Part shown: positions 7,518-15,823 of the stretch, one piece after another
Layout: every line of letters starts with the position of its first letter
Numbering within the stretch: position 1 is the stretch's first letter
IMG/VR virus record: IMGVR_UViG_3300037230_000036
Span: 27,269-91,268 of that record
Direction: 5' to 3' (one strand)
From: a virus
DNA length: 64,000 nucleotides
Program-made: the position numbers and the translations under genes
The notes under the pieces: model-generated
Told to the model about the DNA's origin: nothing
The model's input: the letters and a program-made list of their open reading frames with translations, nothing else
The model's database searches: none

Positions 7518-8179
7518 TAACCCCCGTCCAAGCCGTCACCCTCGCCAAAGCGATTTACAACCCAGGCCCGAGCGACTTCGACTGGCACGGCGGCTGTGGC
7601 TTCGTCACCCTCGGCGTGAGGCATCTACCGGACTGCGATGTTGTCGTGCCGGAAGGATCGATCACGACGCTGGATTGGTTCCGAGACGCGCTGTCTGAGG
7701 CTGGCGCGGCGATCCCCGGTTTTGAGGCGCTGGGGCCGATCCCGTTCGGATTCGCGCTGAAGCTGCCCGAAGCGCACCGGGATTTGGAGCCGTTGCTGCG
7801 GCCGGGAATCCCGACAGTCTACAGCGGGCACAGCCTTGGAGCCGTGACGGCCATTCTGCTAGCCGGGATGCATGTCTTAGCCGGCGGAAACCTCGGCGGG
7901 GTCTTCGCATTCGAGCCGCCTCGGGCCGGAACCGCGCTGCTAACGAAACTGCTCGCCCCGTATCCGCTCTACCTGACGATCAACGGGATGGACCCCGTGC
8001 CGCATCTCCCCACCCCGCCGTGGGAGCGCCCGCGCGAGGCTGTGCGGCTGGACGCGGCACCGGCGGGGATCCTGGCCTACGATCCAATCAAGTGGCACGC
8101 GATCGGGCTCGTTGCGGCTGGCGTCGCGGCATATGAGGCGTCTAACTCGGCGGCGCTCTCCCCGCCGGACCGCGCGTAG
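7514..8179 (+). CDS. Lipase / alpha-beta hydrolase (class 3 type)
   Basis: 221 residues. The nucleophile elbow is GHSLG with Ser107, flanked by a hydrophobic strand and helix. Asp160 in NGMDPVPHL and His195 in KWHAIG complete a plausible triad in the order of class 3 lipases. No signal peptide. It would hydrolyse acyl esters; membrane lipids or outer-membrane components at lysis are plausible substrates by position, by analogy to mycobacteriophage LysB. It is the last gene of this operon and converges with a minus-strand operon. Confidence 0.8.
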   Translation: MITPVQAVTLAKAIYNPGPSDFDWHGGCGFVTLGVRHLPDCDVVVPEGSITTLDWFRDALSEAGAAIPGFEALGPIPFGFALKLPEAHRDLEPLLRPGIPTVYSGHSLGAVTAILLAGMHVLAGGNLGGVFAFEPPRAGTALLTKLLAPYPLYLTINGMDPVPHLPTPPWERPREAVRLDAAPAGILAYDPIKWHAIGLVAAGVAAYEASNSAALSPPDRA

Positions 8180-8231
8180 CGGCATACCACAGAATCGCGG
8201 CGACGATCGGAAGCCAGGGCCAGAGGGTCAT
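8142..8231 (-). CDS. Tiny membrane protein
   Basis: 29 residues (MTLWPWLPIVAAILWYAATR plus a polar tail): one short membrane span. It starts in an ATGA overlap with the upstream minus-strand gene and its end overlaps the 3' end of the convergent lipase by 38 bases. Support is the coupling geometry and hydrophobicity only. Confidence 0.45.
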   Translation of the reverse strand: MTLWPWLPIVAAILWYAATRGPAGRAPPS

Positions 8232-8683
8232 GGTCTGGTGGTTAGGGCGCGGATAACCGCCGAGGCGCCGTAGATTTCAGCAGCGTCCAATTCCTGCGCG
8301 CACCGCTCTCGCTCGGCGGTGGCTACTTCGGCCCGAAAGTCGTCGAGGGTGATGGCCAACTCCTCGATCATGCCATGAACGGTCGACTGTGTCGTGATCC
8401 GTTCGTACCATGCCTTGCTCGCAGCCTCTCTCGCCTCAGCGGTCGTCGGCTCGTTGGACTTGGCACGTCCGGCATCGACCAATACGCTTACTGCTCGGTC
8501 GATATTGTATGGCGCTGATGTACGGGCTTGGGCAGCGAAGTCGTCGAGATAGGCAAACAGCTCGTCTCGTGTGATCAACGCCATATCGGGATAGTCTGCC
8601 GGGCTCGTGCGATCGTCCTTCTCCAACAATCCCCGCCAGATTGCCTCTCGCGTCTCAACGCTCGGTTCACGATCTTGCGTCAT
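8228..8683 (-). CDS. Hypothetical helical protein
   Basis: 151 residues. The start at 8683 has GGGAGAG upstream; longer versions from 8704 or 8725 would run into the repeat at 8703. Helical and acidic, with AEREACEL-like segments; no domain recognised. Last full-size gene of the recombination operon. Confidence 0.6.
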   Translation of the reverse strand: MTQDREPSVETREAIWRGLLEKDDRTSPADYPDMALITRDELFAYLDDFAAQARTSAPYNIDRAVSVLVDAGRAKSNEPTTAEAREAASKAWYERITTQSTVHGMIEELAITLDDFRAEVATAERERCAQELDAAEIYGASAVIRALTTRP

Positions 8684-8702
8684 TACTCTCTCCCTCTCAT
8701 CC

Positions 8703-8735
8703 ATGCTTATCCGGTTAGGACACACAGGAGCTACC
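8703..8735 (+). repeat. Dispersed leader-peptide repeat, copy 1
   Basis: ATG CTT ATC CGG TTA followed by CACACAGGAGCTA. It encodes MLIRLGHTGATS on the plus strand, close to MPIRLSHTGAR at 19483 and at 31474 (minus). Here it faces away from the flanking minus-strand genes, so it is not in the leader of a convincing gene. Confidence 0.6.
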
Positions 8736-8743
8736 AGTTGCCC

Positions 8744-8875
8744 CTATCCGCACTCAACCCACCCGCGCCACGCCGGGTCCGGGTTTTCTCGACAGTCCCA
8801 CCTGTCCATCCTGACGCAGGCGCTCAAGATGAGGCAGAGGAGGAATAGGGCGGTTAGTTTTGTAATGTGTGCCAT
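8744..8875 (-). CDS. Small lipoprotein
   Basis: 43 residues: MAHITK, a hydrophobic core and lipobox LILSAC (Cys 20), then a short Trp/Cys-rich tail. It begins one base after the stop of the upstream gene. Typical of tiny phage lipoproteins such as outer spanins or exclusion proteins. Confidence 0.6.
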   Translation of the reverse strand: MAHITKLTALFLLCLILSACVRMDRWDCRENPDPAWRGWVECG

Positions 8876-8876
8876 A

Positions 8877-9512
8877 TCAGCTTACCGCGTGTTTTTCGAT
8901 GGCGACTGAAGCTTCTCGGCCCTTAAGTTCGGCCACTGAAAATTCATACGCCGCCAACAACGCTGCATCATCTGCCGTGCGCCAGTCATCTACATATCCA
9001 GCGACGGTTCCGATCTTCTTGTCGCCGATATCCCATTTCACGCGCGCACCTAACCTCGCCTCGAAATTGTCAGGATCGCGGCTGAACTCCGCGTAAAGAG
9101 GGGGATAAATATATCCGTCGTTATGGTCACGACATAAGCGAAACCAATGATCATTCAGCGCGTGTTGTTCGTCAGTCCAGCGCCATTCAGGATGACTGGC
9201 AACTTGGCCCGGATCGTAGATCAAGAACGAAATGTTGCACCAATCACAGACTTCGCCATCCTCGATGCTTTCCAGCCCATAAGATGGGCATGTATGGCCC
9301 GCAGGCCACTTCTGATCGACCACCCAAGACAGATACCACTTGCTCGGTGGAGCCGCCTGCATGGCCACCAATGACCCATTAGGTGCCGTATCACTAATTC
9401 TGAACGCCATATCCTCCATAGGAGGAAATGGATGTCCGCTCGCATGAATTCGGCCCAGCGAGAACTGCGCTATGTAACTCAGCAGAAGGATTCGCGCGCG
9501 TTCTTTCTTCAC
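8877..9512 (-). CDS. Hypothetical protein with Cys pair
   Basis: 211 residues from a GTG at 9512 with GGAGGA upstream at 8-base spacing. The middle has CPSYGLESIEDGEVCDWC, possibly a metal site, and the C-terminal third is Trp/Asp-rich (KWDIGDKKIGTVAGYVDDW), suggesting a small beta domain. A shorter start within MEDMAFRI is possible. Function unknown. Confidence 0.55.
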   Translation of the reverse strand: MKKERARILLLSYIAQFSLGRIHASGHPFPPMEDMAFRISDTAPNGSLVAMQAAPPSKWYLSWVVDQKWPAGHTCPSYGLESIEDGEVCDWCNISFLIYDPGQVASHPEWRWTDEQHALNDHWFRLCRDHNDGYIYPPLYAEFSRDPDNFEARLGARVKWDIGDKKIGTVAGYVDDWRTADDAALLAAYEFSVAELKGREASVAIEKHAVS

Positions 9513-9514
9513 AG

Positions 9515-9607
9515 TCAAAATCCTCCAAATGCGTGTTTGGGCACAACCCAAAATCCAGCCGCAGCGTATGGTCCTAACATCAACAAAGCGGCTATGTAGG
9601 GGGCCAT
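9515..9607 (-). CDS. Tiny membrane protein
   Basis: 30 residues, one hydrophobic span (MAPYIAALLMLGPYAAAGFW), with a strong GAGGAGG 7 bases before the ATG. A 20-codon frame (9592-9654) in ATGA overlap with the gene upstream contains this ribosome site near its end and may be a leader. Confidence 0.5.
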   Translation of the reverse strand: MAPYIAALLMLGPYAAAGFWVVPKHAFGGF

Positions 9608-9650
9608 AGATAATCCTCCTCGGCGGCGGTGCACGCGTGGTCGTCAGCGG

Positions 9651-9920
9651 TCATTGCTCGTGAAACCCAAGCCGCACCATCGCCTCCAGGAACCGGCGCG
9701 CAACGTCTCGCGGCTCCATCTTCGGGTCCATCTTGATCGTCGGCGGGGCGCCGGCGCAGATCGTCAGGCCGGGGATCGAGACGCACGCCGGCTCCAGGTT
9801 CACCGGCCCACTGATGGGCGCCACCCAGTTCTTCAGGTCAAAATGGGAGGTTTCCGCGCTCTGCCCCCACGCTGCCGGAGCGGCGAGACACAGGGCGGCG
9901 ATGAGGGCGAGGCGGGTCAT
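9651..9920 (-). CDS. Small secreted protein
   Basis: 89 residues with a Sec signal peptide (MTRLALIAALCLAAPAAWGQ). The mature ~69 residues hold two Cys, probably a disulfide, and end in a helical segment. Starts in an ATGA overlap. Exported by the early operon; an envelope-directed function such as superinfection exclusion is possible but unsupported. Confidence 0.65.
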   Translation of the reverse strand: MTRLALIAALCLAAPAAWGQSAETSHFDLKNWVAPISGPVNLEPACVSIPGLTICAGAPPTIKMDPKMEPRDVARRFLEAMVRLGFHEQ

Positions 9921-10441
9921 GGCATCGGCAACCTTTTCGGGTTTTCACAGGTCGGGCACGGCTGGTAATGCCCACGAGTACACCGCGGGCACTTGATCCA
10001 ACCGTCTCCAGCGCAGGTCTCGCATCCTTGTCGAATATCGGACGCGGCACCATTCCCGCCCATCCGCGCCCGGATCGCATCGAAATCGTCGGCGGCTCTA
10101 GTGGCCATCACTCTTTCTCCGACCCAGACCGCCATCCTCCGCGACGCCGGGGGCTCATGCGTTAGCGCGATATGATCCGGAGTTTCCGATGGTGGATTGC
10201 CGCTCTCACAGGCCGGGGGTTCGTCGGTCGCGGGGTCGACCACGAACGGAATGCGAGCGCGTCGCTCAAACAAAGTCTCTATCCATCCCTGCTTCCGCCG
10301 CTCGTCGCGATAGGCGGTGATGCACGCGGTCGCGGTCTCGGCGAGCTCCTGACCCGTGAAGCATCCCATGATGATCGGGTCGTCGCGCACCATTGCGGTC
10401 ATCGCCGCTTCTAGGGCGGTGGGGTCGATAGGATCGGTCAT
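9917..10441 (-). CDS. Hypothetical protein with C-terminal zinc motif
   Basis: 174 residues. A helical N-terminus and Pro-rich middle precede three CxxC pairs at the C-terminus (CETC, CPRC, CPTC), resembling the DnaJ-type zinc-finger arrangement. A similar Cys pattern occurs in the gene at 26233. Probably zinc-binding; function unknown. Confidence 0.6.
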   Translation of the reverse strand: MTDPIDPTALEAAMTAMVRDDPIIMGCFTGQELAETATACITAYRDERRKQGWIETLFERRARIPFVVDPATDEPPACESGNPPSETPDHIALTHEPPASRRMAVWVGERVMATRAADDFDAIRARMGGNGAASDIRQGCETCAGDGWIKCPRCTRGHYQPCPTCENPKRLPMP

Positions 10442-10463
10442 GTGGTCTGCCCTTCCTGGTTGC

Positions 10464-12065
10464 CTATTCCGCCGCCTCCCACGCCGCGACGTGCTGCCAC
10501 TGTCGCTCGATCGCCGTATTGGCCAGCACTCCCTCGTTCGCTCCGGCTTCTCGCTGGTACTGCTGGATCAGATCCGCGTTACGCCCGAGCAGGCGCGCGA
10601 GGTCGGCGGTGTTTTGCGCGGTCTTGAGCCGAGGCAGAAACTGCGCCGCGTACCAGGCGGACCAGTTCGCGCGGCCGGCGTGGCGGGTGGGCTCCAGGCG
10701 CAGGCTCTCCCGGTCGTACCAGTCGCTGCGGTGGGGACGCTGCGGGGGCGCCACAGCGCGGGGAGCCGAGGCGGGCGTTGGAGCAAGCGGCAACTCGGCT
10801 TCGCGGGCTGGTGCGGCTGGCGCCGGGCTTCCACCGGCCTCCCCGTGCGATACCGGGTTCGTCAGCAAGTCTGGTGCTGTGCGTGGCCGCTCGTCCTCCG
10901 CAGGGACGTACTGCCGGGCATTGGTCTCACTAAAGGTTCCAGGCGGATCATCGACGGGTTCGCCATCGGCTGTCTCCCCGCGTTTTCCCTTCGGTTCATC
11001 GGCCTCTGCCCGCTCTGGGATGGGGTCGGCCGGGGGCGGAGGGGAGCCCGCTGATCCCGGCCGCTGCACCGGGTCGCCCGGCGGCAGCTTGTGCGCGAAG
11101 GCTTCCTCGACCGCGCGGACGTGATCGGGGAACTCGCCGCGATATTGTGACAGGAGGTCGGCGCTGGCGTCGCGCATCCGCGCCACGGACTCCGGTCGAC
11201 CATCCTCGATGTTGTGCATCATCCGGCCGCGCCATTCCTCGATCGTGCCGAGCTCGATCTGCTTGGTGCCGGTGTCGATCACAAATTTGCGATGGTCGAG
11301 ATCGGTGGCAGTCGGGGCGCCGGCGCGTTCGTCCGGGGCTGGGGACGCCATGCCCTCAATCACCACGCCGCGCATCGGATCGATGTAGCTGTGTTTGCCG
11401 CGCTCCTCGTGGGCCTCTTCCATGACGGCGGCGTTGACCATCAGGTTAACCGGCATGTCGCGGGCGAGGCGACGGCGCGGCGTCTTCTCGCACATTGCCG
11501 GGAAACCAATCTCCGCGTCGTTCCACGGCGAATCGGATTTCTTCGCGCCAGGGCTGCGGCCTTTGACGAACATCAGCTCGTCGATGTCCATGACGCGGAC
11601 AATGCTGCTGTGGCCGGGCCGGCTCGCGGTGGCCCACGCGCCGAGGATGCGCCGGCCGCGACCTGCGCCGAGTTCCGGCTTGTGGTGCACGTAGGCAGTG
11701 CTGCCGAGCTCGAAATCGAATTGATCGCCTTCCCGCACGACGGCGCCATTGATCGTGAAGCCGGATCGGCCCGCGAGGGTCGCGTAGCCGCGGTAGCCGA
11801 TTACAGGCTGAGCCTTCCCGGCGAAGGGGATCATGTAGAACTGGCCGAGCGCCCCATCGGCCTCGAGCCCGAGGACGGCCGCCGTCATCGCCGCCTGGAT
11901 GATCGATGGCACCGAGCAGTTCTGCAGGCTCGGCGTCTTCTCCAGCGAGACGAGGATCGTGCGTAGCAGCTTTTCGGGGGCGAGCCCGCTACCCCTCAGA
12001 GCCTCGGCAAAATGGGGCATCAGCGGGGTAAGCTGCCGTTCGATGACGGCGAGTTCCTGGGGCAT
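10464..12065 (-). CDS. recT: RecT-family single-strand annealing protein with long C-terminal extension
   Basis: 533 residues from ATG 12065, which overlaps the upstream stop (TGATG). Residues ~10-245 follow RecT: early helices (MPHFAEALRG), the core QAAMTAAVLGLEADGALGQFYMIPF, VIGYRGYATLAGRSG, and a later segment with MCEKTPRRRLARDMPV. It anneals complementary single strands for recombination, with ssDNA made by the YqaJ-type nuclease at 13799. RecT is usually 270-330 residues; here a Pro/Glu-rich linker (~330-450) leads to an extra ~80-residue helical C-terminal domain, possibly a partner-binding module. Confidence 0.85.
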   Translation of the reverse strand: MPQELAVIERQLTPLMPHFAEALRGSGLAPEKLLRTILVSLEKTPSLQNCSVPSIIQAAMTAAVLGLEADGALGQFYMIPFAGKAQPVIGYRGYATLAGRSGFTINGAVVREGDQFDFELGSTAYVHHKPELGAGRGRRILGAWATASRPGHSSIVRVMDIDELMFVKGRSPGAKKSDSPWNDAEIGFPAMCEKTPRRRLARDMPVNLMVNAAVMEEAHEERGKHSYIDPMRGVVIEGMASPAPDERAGAPTATDLDHRKFVIDTGTKQIELGTIEEWRGRMMHNIEDGRPESVARMRDASADLLSQYRGEFPDHVRAVEEAFAHKLPPGDPVQRPGSAGSPPPPADPIPERAEADEPKGKRGETADGEPVDDPPGTFSETNARQYVPAEDERPRTAPDLLTNPVSHGEAGGSPAPAAPAREAELPLAPTPASAPRAVAPPQRPHRSDWYDRESLRLEPTRHAGRANWSAWYAAQFLPRLKTAQNTADLARLLGRNADLIQQYQREAGANEGVLANTAIERQWQHVAAWEAAE

Positions 12066-12280
12066 CAGTCGGATTCTCCCGCGCGGACGATTTTTGAAAA
12101 TGACGCAAACTCTCCCCGCTTTTCCATGAGTTTCATTCCATGAGGAAAGTTGAAATTGCAGCAGATTGCGCCACCGTGAACCGTATACGACCTGCGCCAT
12201 GTCCAGCACGCCGTTATCTGCCATAGTCGCGCTACAAGCCGGTCACCTTCGCATAGGTCGCTGTCGTGGATTTCGGCCAT
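12065..12280 (-). CDS. Hypothetical small protein
   Basis: 71 residues between the coiled-coil gene and recT, with its stop overlapping the recT start. Contains a Cys-Cys pair and Trp/Arg residues; no known domain. The tight overlaps argue for real translation. Confidence 0.5.
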   Translation of the reverse strand: MAEIHDSDLCEGDRLVARLWQITACWTWRRSYTVHGGAICCNFNFPHGMKLMEKRGEFASFSKIVRAGESD

Positions 12281-12291
12281 GAGAATCCGCC

Positions 12292-13566
12292 TCAGTACGC
12301 AATGGAAACGTGCGGGACGTGGCCCTTGGCAATCGCGACGATCGCCGCCTCAGCCGCCTGCGCGGAGAGCCCGGCCGCCATCAGCGCAGCCTTGGCCTCG
12401 CCGTTGAACTTCGCCCGGTGCTGGCGGTTCTCTTCGCGCTTCCGGGTCTCCTCGCGCTCCTGCGCCGCGGCCGCAACCTTCGCCTGCCGTTCGGCCTCGA
12501 CCGCCTCGTCGCGCGCCTGCGTCAAAGCTTCTGCATGCCGACGCTCTGCGGCCGCGGCTTCCTCGCCGGCCCGGCGTTCGCCTTCCCGCCGCGCGGCCTC
12601 GGCCTCCTGTGCCCGGCGAGCCTCTGCTGCGGCGCGCTCTTCTGCTTCGCGCTTCGCCTGCTCCTGGCGTGCGGCTTCTGCCTGTAGGGCAGCCTCCCGC
12701 TTCCGGGCGCCCTCCGCAGCGGCTTCGGCTTCCTGCCGGAACCGCTCCTCGGCGGCGACGCGCTCCTGCTCGACGAGCGCAGCCGCGGCCCGCAACTCAT
12801 CCTCGCGGCGCTTGGCCTCCGCGGTGGCTTCCTCTTCCCGGCGCCGAGCTTCTGCCGCAGCGGCCTCGGCCTCACCCGCCGCCTTTTCCTCGGCTTCGAT
12901 CCTGGCGCGCTCCGCAGCCTCCCGCGCGATCTGTTCCTCGCGCTCCCGCCGCTGCTGGGCTTCCGCCTCGACCCGGCGCAGCACCTCGGCTTCACGCTCG
13001 GCGTAGAGCGCGGCAAAGCTCTCCCGCATGTCCTTGAGCATCGTCAGCGCCGCGTCAACCGCGCGGACGCCCTTGATCTCGAATTCCTGCCAGTCCCGTT
13101 CGTAGCCGGTCAGGGAGGCGATCCGGGCGTCGATCTCATGCAGCGGCGGCTCGTCGACGTCGAAGCGAACCATCGAGGCGATCCTGGTGACCTCGGCCTC
13201 GTGCCCTTCGATCCGCGCCGCCTCACGGGCTTCCCAGCGGTCGAGCGGGCCGCGGACCTCGTCCCTGAGCGCATCGAGGTCCTCGCGGATGCGGCGGCGG
13301 TCGGCGTTGATCGCGTCGACCTGTTTCCGCATCTCGTCGCCGAGGGACTTCCCCATGTCGTCGAGCGCGGTTTTCGACCTCGCGATCTTGTAGGCGAGCG
13401 AGGCGCAGGCGGTGCGGCCAGCCTTCGTCGAGATATCGATATCGACAGCCTTTGCCTCGGCCTTGACCTTGTCGAGGATGGCGTCGACCCCGCCGGGACC
13501 GAAGACAACCGCCGGCACCAGCGCCGACGAGACGACCAGCATTCCGCCTTCGCGCGTTTCGCTCAT
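12292..13566 (-). CDS. Long coiled-coil protein of the recombination operon
   Basis: 424 residues. Residues ~20-125 form a conserved-looking globular or helical part (VFGPGGVDAILDKV, SLAYKIARSKTALDDMGK). Residues ~190-385 are an Ala/Glu/Arg heptad-rich coiled coil, often mis-annotated as TolA because of composition. Such proteins regularly accompany phage RecT/exonuclease pairs. There is no signal or membrane segment, so an envelope role is unlikely. Acts in the cytoplasm; exact role unknown. Confidence 0.7.
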   Translation of the reverse strand: MSETREGGMLVVSSALVPAVVFGPGGVDAILDKVKAEAKAVDIDISTKAGRTACASLAYKIARSKTALDDMGKSLGDEMRKQVDAINADRRRIREDLDALRDEVRGPLDRWEAREAARIEGHEAEVTRIASMVRFDVDEPPLHEIDARIASLTGYERDWQEFEIKGVRAVDAALTMLKDMRESFAALYAEREAEVLRRVEAEAQQRREREEQIAREAAERARIEAEEKAAGEAEAAAAEARRREEEATAEAKRREDELRAAAALVEQERVAAEERFRQEAEAAAEGARKREAALQAEAARQEQAKREAEERAAAEARRAQEAEAARREGERRAGEEAAAAERRHAEALTQARDEAVEAERQAKVAAAAQEREETRKREENRQHRAKFNGEAKAALMAAGLSAQAAEAAIVAIAKGHVPHVSIAY

Positions 13567-13577
13567 AGTTTCCCCTT

Positions 13578-13796
13578 TCAGATATCGTGCGCTCGTGAGG
13601 CGCTGTCATTTCCGTCGCCGCGGTAGCCGTACCTCGTCGACATGATCGTATCGACCCAGACCGAGTGCTTCGTCGCGTCGTAATGCCGGGCAGCAACGGC
13701 GAGCGTGTTCTTCCCGTTCCACGCTTTGCCGCAGTCAAAACAGCCACCTTGCTGCTGACTGATGAAGCTAAAGCCGTCGCGGTCATTGCGGGCCAT
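13578..13796 (-). CDS. Small protein with CFDC motif
   Basis: 72 residues. The start at 13796 is 2 bases after the upstream stop and has a purine-rich GTAGGG before it. Contains CFDCGKAW and a His/Trp-containing second half. Possibly a mononuclear zinc site; function unknown. Confidence 0.55.
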   Translation of the reverse strand: MARNDRDGFSFISQQQGGCFDCGKAWNGKNTLAVAARHYDATKHSVWVDTIMSTRYGYRGDGNDSASRAHDI

Positions 13797-13798
13797 CC

Positions 13799-14758
13799 CT
13801 ACGCCCCCAGGTAGTCGGCAGGATCGCGTGTCGCCTTGGCGGTATCCGCCACGGGCGCGCTGTTCTCCTCGACGATCTCGATGTTGATCCGGGTCGACGC
13901 CTTCCGCGTGACCTTCGGTTCGAGGTGCGGTTCGCACATCCCGGCGGCGACCTCGGTCCGCTTGATGAACGCGGTGAAGCCATCGGTCTTGAGGATGCCC
14001 GCCGGCCCGGCGCGACCCAGCAGTTTCGCCTTCATCTGCTCCGCCAGTTTCTTCGCGAAGGACTCATCGCTCTTGGCTCTGGCGTACTGCCGCAGCACCA
14101 GCGACATTTCCTCGTCGCCGAACGCCTCGACGATCGACGCCTTCTCGCTGAGCGGGTAGAGCGCGGCGAGCATCGGCAGCTCGAGCGGCGACCCCAGCGG
14201 GTCCGGCTCCTTCCCGGTCTTCAGGCTGTCGAAGAACGATGCCGCCTCGTCGCGCAGCCGCTCCTGCATCTCGCGGTTAGGCTCCCGCTCCAGGACGCGG
14301 AGGTCGTTGCCGCCGATCAGCACCGCGATCATCCCGAGCTCGGCCTTGTCGACCATGACTTGCGTCTGCACCTGGATCTCGACGTGCATCGCGGCGGCGG
14401 TTTCGGTCCAGGTCTGTTTCCAGCGCAACCAATCGACGCACTTCGCCTCGACAATGACCTTTCCTCTGTCCGGCATCACCATCCGGCCGTCGACCGTCGC
14501 GCCGAGGAGCCCGTCGCGGACATACTCGTCGGCGTCGTTGTGCTGCATCTCCAGCCGGTACTGCTTGGCGACGGCTTCGAGGATCGGGTGCTGTAGGGCC
14601 GTGCCCCAGTCGATCCGGTCGTCGGCGTCTGGCTCGATCATGGAGAGGTCGCGCTTGCGGAAGCAGTGGAACAGCATCCACCTGGTGCAATATGGACTCC
14701 GGTCGAAGAGGGCCGGCGCTTGACTGGCGCTGACGGTCTCAAAGCTCTTATCGGGCAT
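13799..14758 (-). CDS. YqaJ-type recombination exonuclease
   Basis: 319 residues. The PD-(D/E)xK core is visible: Glu61, Asp90 in ATVDGRM, Glu104 and Lys106 in VIVEAK, then VEIQVQTQVMV (~126-136), the family's Q-rich helix. The start has GGGAGAACGAGG upstream. With RecT it forms a two-component recombination system: this enzyme resects 5' ends and RecT anneals. The C-terminal ~100 residues are extra and basic. Identity is clear by motif; polarity is inferred from the family. Confidence 0.8.
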   Translation of the reverse strand: MPDKSFETVSASQAPALFDRSPYCTRWMLFHCFRKRDLSMIEPDADDRIDWGTALQHPILEAVAKQYRLEMQHNDADEYVRDGLLGATVDGRMVMPDRGKVIVEAKCVDWLRWKQTWTETAAAMHVEIQVQTQVMVDKAELGMIAVLIGGNDLRVLEREPNREMQERLRDEAASFFDSLKTGKEPDPLGSPLELPMLAALYPLSEKASIVEAFGDEEMSLVLRQYARAKSDESFAKKLAEQMKAKLLGRAGPAGILKTDGFTAFIKRTEVAAGMCEPHLEPKVTRKASTRINIEIVEENSAPVADTAKATRDPADYLGA

Positions 14759-15206
14759 CGCCTCGTTCTCCCATAGCTCGGCCCTTTTCCGCCTCCCGAT
14801 CTGGCACTTGGCCTCGGAAGAGAGCCTTGTCCTTTGGCTCTAGGGCAGGATGCCCCGCGTACTCAGGTCCCTCCGGCTCTCGCCGCTCTGCCATAGCAGG
14901 TCCGCTGGGTGCTTTTTTCGGCGCACCCCGGCTTGGGTTCGGACTATCCCCTTGCCGTCCGTCACCGCCCTCTGGGAGGCCGCCGGTTGGAATGGGCTCA
15001 CCAGAGCCGGCGATTTTTACAGGGACGCTTTTGCTCCACCGGCTTTTTGGGAGACGGAAGCCGGGCAACGCTGGGTGGCGATCGGGCATCCGGGGATTGT
15101 GGATTGCGCTGGGCTGCGCTATATCCCCGGCAGGAATGCAGGTCGCTACCACGACTGCGATCCAGAAGGCCGGTAGACGGTTGGTGCCGTCCCGGCCTTC
15201 GCTCAT
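14748..15206 (-). CDS. Hypothetical protein with possible N-terminal membrane segment
   Basis: 152 residues starting one base after the XRE gene stop. Residues ~10-27 (AFWIAVVVATCIPAG) are hydrophobic; the remainder is Pro/Gly/Lys-rich and looks disordered. The frame opposite is also open for 800 bases, so coding on this strand rests mainly on gene spacing. Confidence 0.4.
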   Translation of the reverse strand: MSEGRDGTNRLPAFWIAVVVATCIPAGDIAQPSAIHNPRMPDRHPALPGFRLPKSRWSKSVPVKIAGSGEPIPTGGLPEGGDGRQGDSPNPSRGAPKKAPSGPAMAERREPEGPEYAGHPALEPKDKALFRGQVPDREAEKGRAMGERGDAR

Positions 15207-15207
15207 T

Positions 15208-15519
15208 TCAGGATGCCGCATCGACTTCCTCGGCGCAAGGGGTTTTGTCAGCATCGTAAACCCCGCGCAGAACGATCCAATCGCGAGGAATGCGGCTCGG
15301 CGCTGGTGCCAGAGCGGCGGGAGATGTCAGCAGGGCGCCGGCGATATCGTAGAGATGATGCACGAGCATGCTTTGCCGCCCTTGCTCGATATTCACGATC
15401 GAAGGCCGACTCACCCCGACGCGCGAAGCCAACTGGCTCTGTGTGAGTGCCATGAATTTCCGACGCTCGCGAACAAGGCGGCCGATCTCGCGATAAAGCG
15501 CGACGTGCTGCTCATTCAT
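15208..15519 (-). CDS. XRE-family transcriptional regulator
   Basis: 103 residues. The helix-turn-helix lies at ~24-50 (ALTQSQLASRVGVSRPSI, then NIEQGR), the Cro/C1 pattern. The start at 15519 is chosen because the coupled upstream mini-frame ends there; 15546 is the longer alternative. Sits mid-operon, so it probably acts in trans on phage promoters such as the divergent region at 18281-18395. Confidence 0.75.
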   Translation of the reverse strand: MNEQHVALYREIGRLVRERRKFMALTQSQLASRVGVSRPSIVNIEQGRQSMLVHHLYDIAGALLTSPAALAPAPSRIPRDWIVLRGVYDADKTPCAEEVDAAS

Positions 15520-15581
15520 TCCGGTGTTCCGTTCCTGCGACGGCACACCTCGATCACACCTTCGAGTTCGTCGTCAGCCAT
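15516..15581 (-). CDS. Possible 21-residue leader peptide
   Basis: Encodes MADDELEGVIEVCRRRNGTPE. Its ATG overlaps the upstream stop (TGATG) and its stop overlaps the XRE start (ATGA). Such double overlap is hard to get by chance, but the peptide has no known relative. It may couple translation of the regulator. Confidence 0.35.
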   Translation of the reverse strand: MADDELEGVIEVCRRRNGTPE

Positions 15582-15823
15582 CACGCCACCGCCGGCAACG
15601 CAAGCCCGCAGAACCCGCTGTCCCTGGTCCCCATGATCCAGCGCCACGCCATGCAATCGGAGGCGAGACAGCGACATGATGCGAGCGCTTTTGGGCCAGC
15701 AGTTTCAGGGTCAAAGCGATTGGCCGCGCCCGAAGCGGTTTTCCATTGAACCGCATCGCCCCGAATTTCCGGATGGTAGCGTGCGAAAGGACACCACTTC
15801 TGCCGCGCTTGATCCTCGGTCAT
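15581..15823 (-). CDS. Small Cys/Trp-rich protein
   Basis: 80 residues from ATG 15823 with GGGAGCGAG upstream. Four to five Cys are spread as in small metal-binding phage proteins (KWCPFARY, CRCLASDC, GFCGL). A phage protein type seen near recombination genes; function unknown. Confidence 0.6.
   Translation of the reverse strand: MTEDQARQKWCPFARYHPEIRGDAVQWKTASGAANRFDPETAGPKALASCRCLASDCMAWRWIMGTRDSGFCGLALPAVA

Noticed and set aside
9592-9654. 20-codon minus-strand frame (MTADDHACTAAEEDYLWPPT)
   Set aside because: ATGA-coupled but otherwise featureless; it may only carry the ribosome site for 9607.
14827-15636. 269-codon plus-strand frame
   Set aside because: Would span the XRE regulator gene in antisense; Pro/Arg-rich and without support. 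The minus-strand gene at 14748 is only modestly supported, so some doubt remains.
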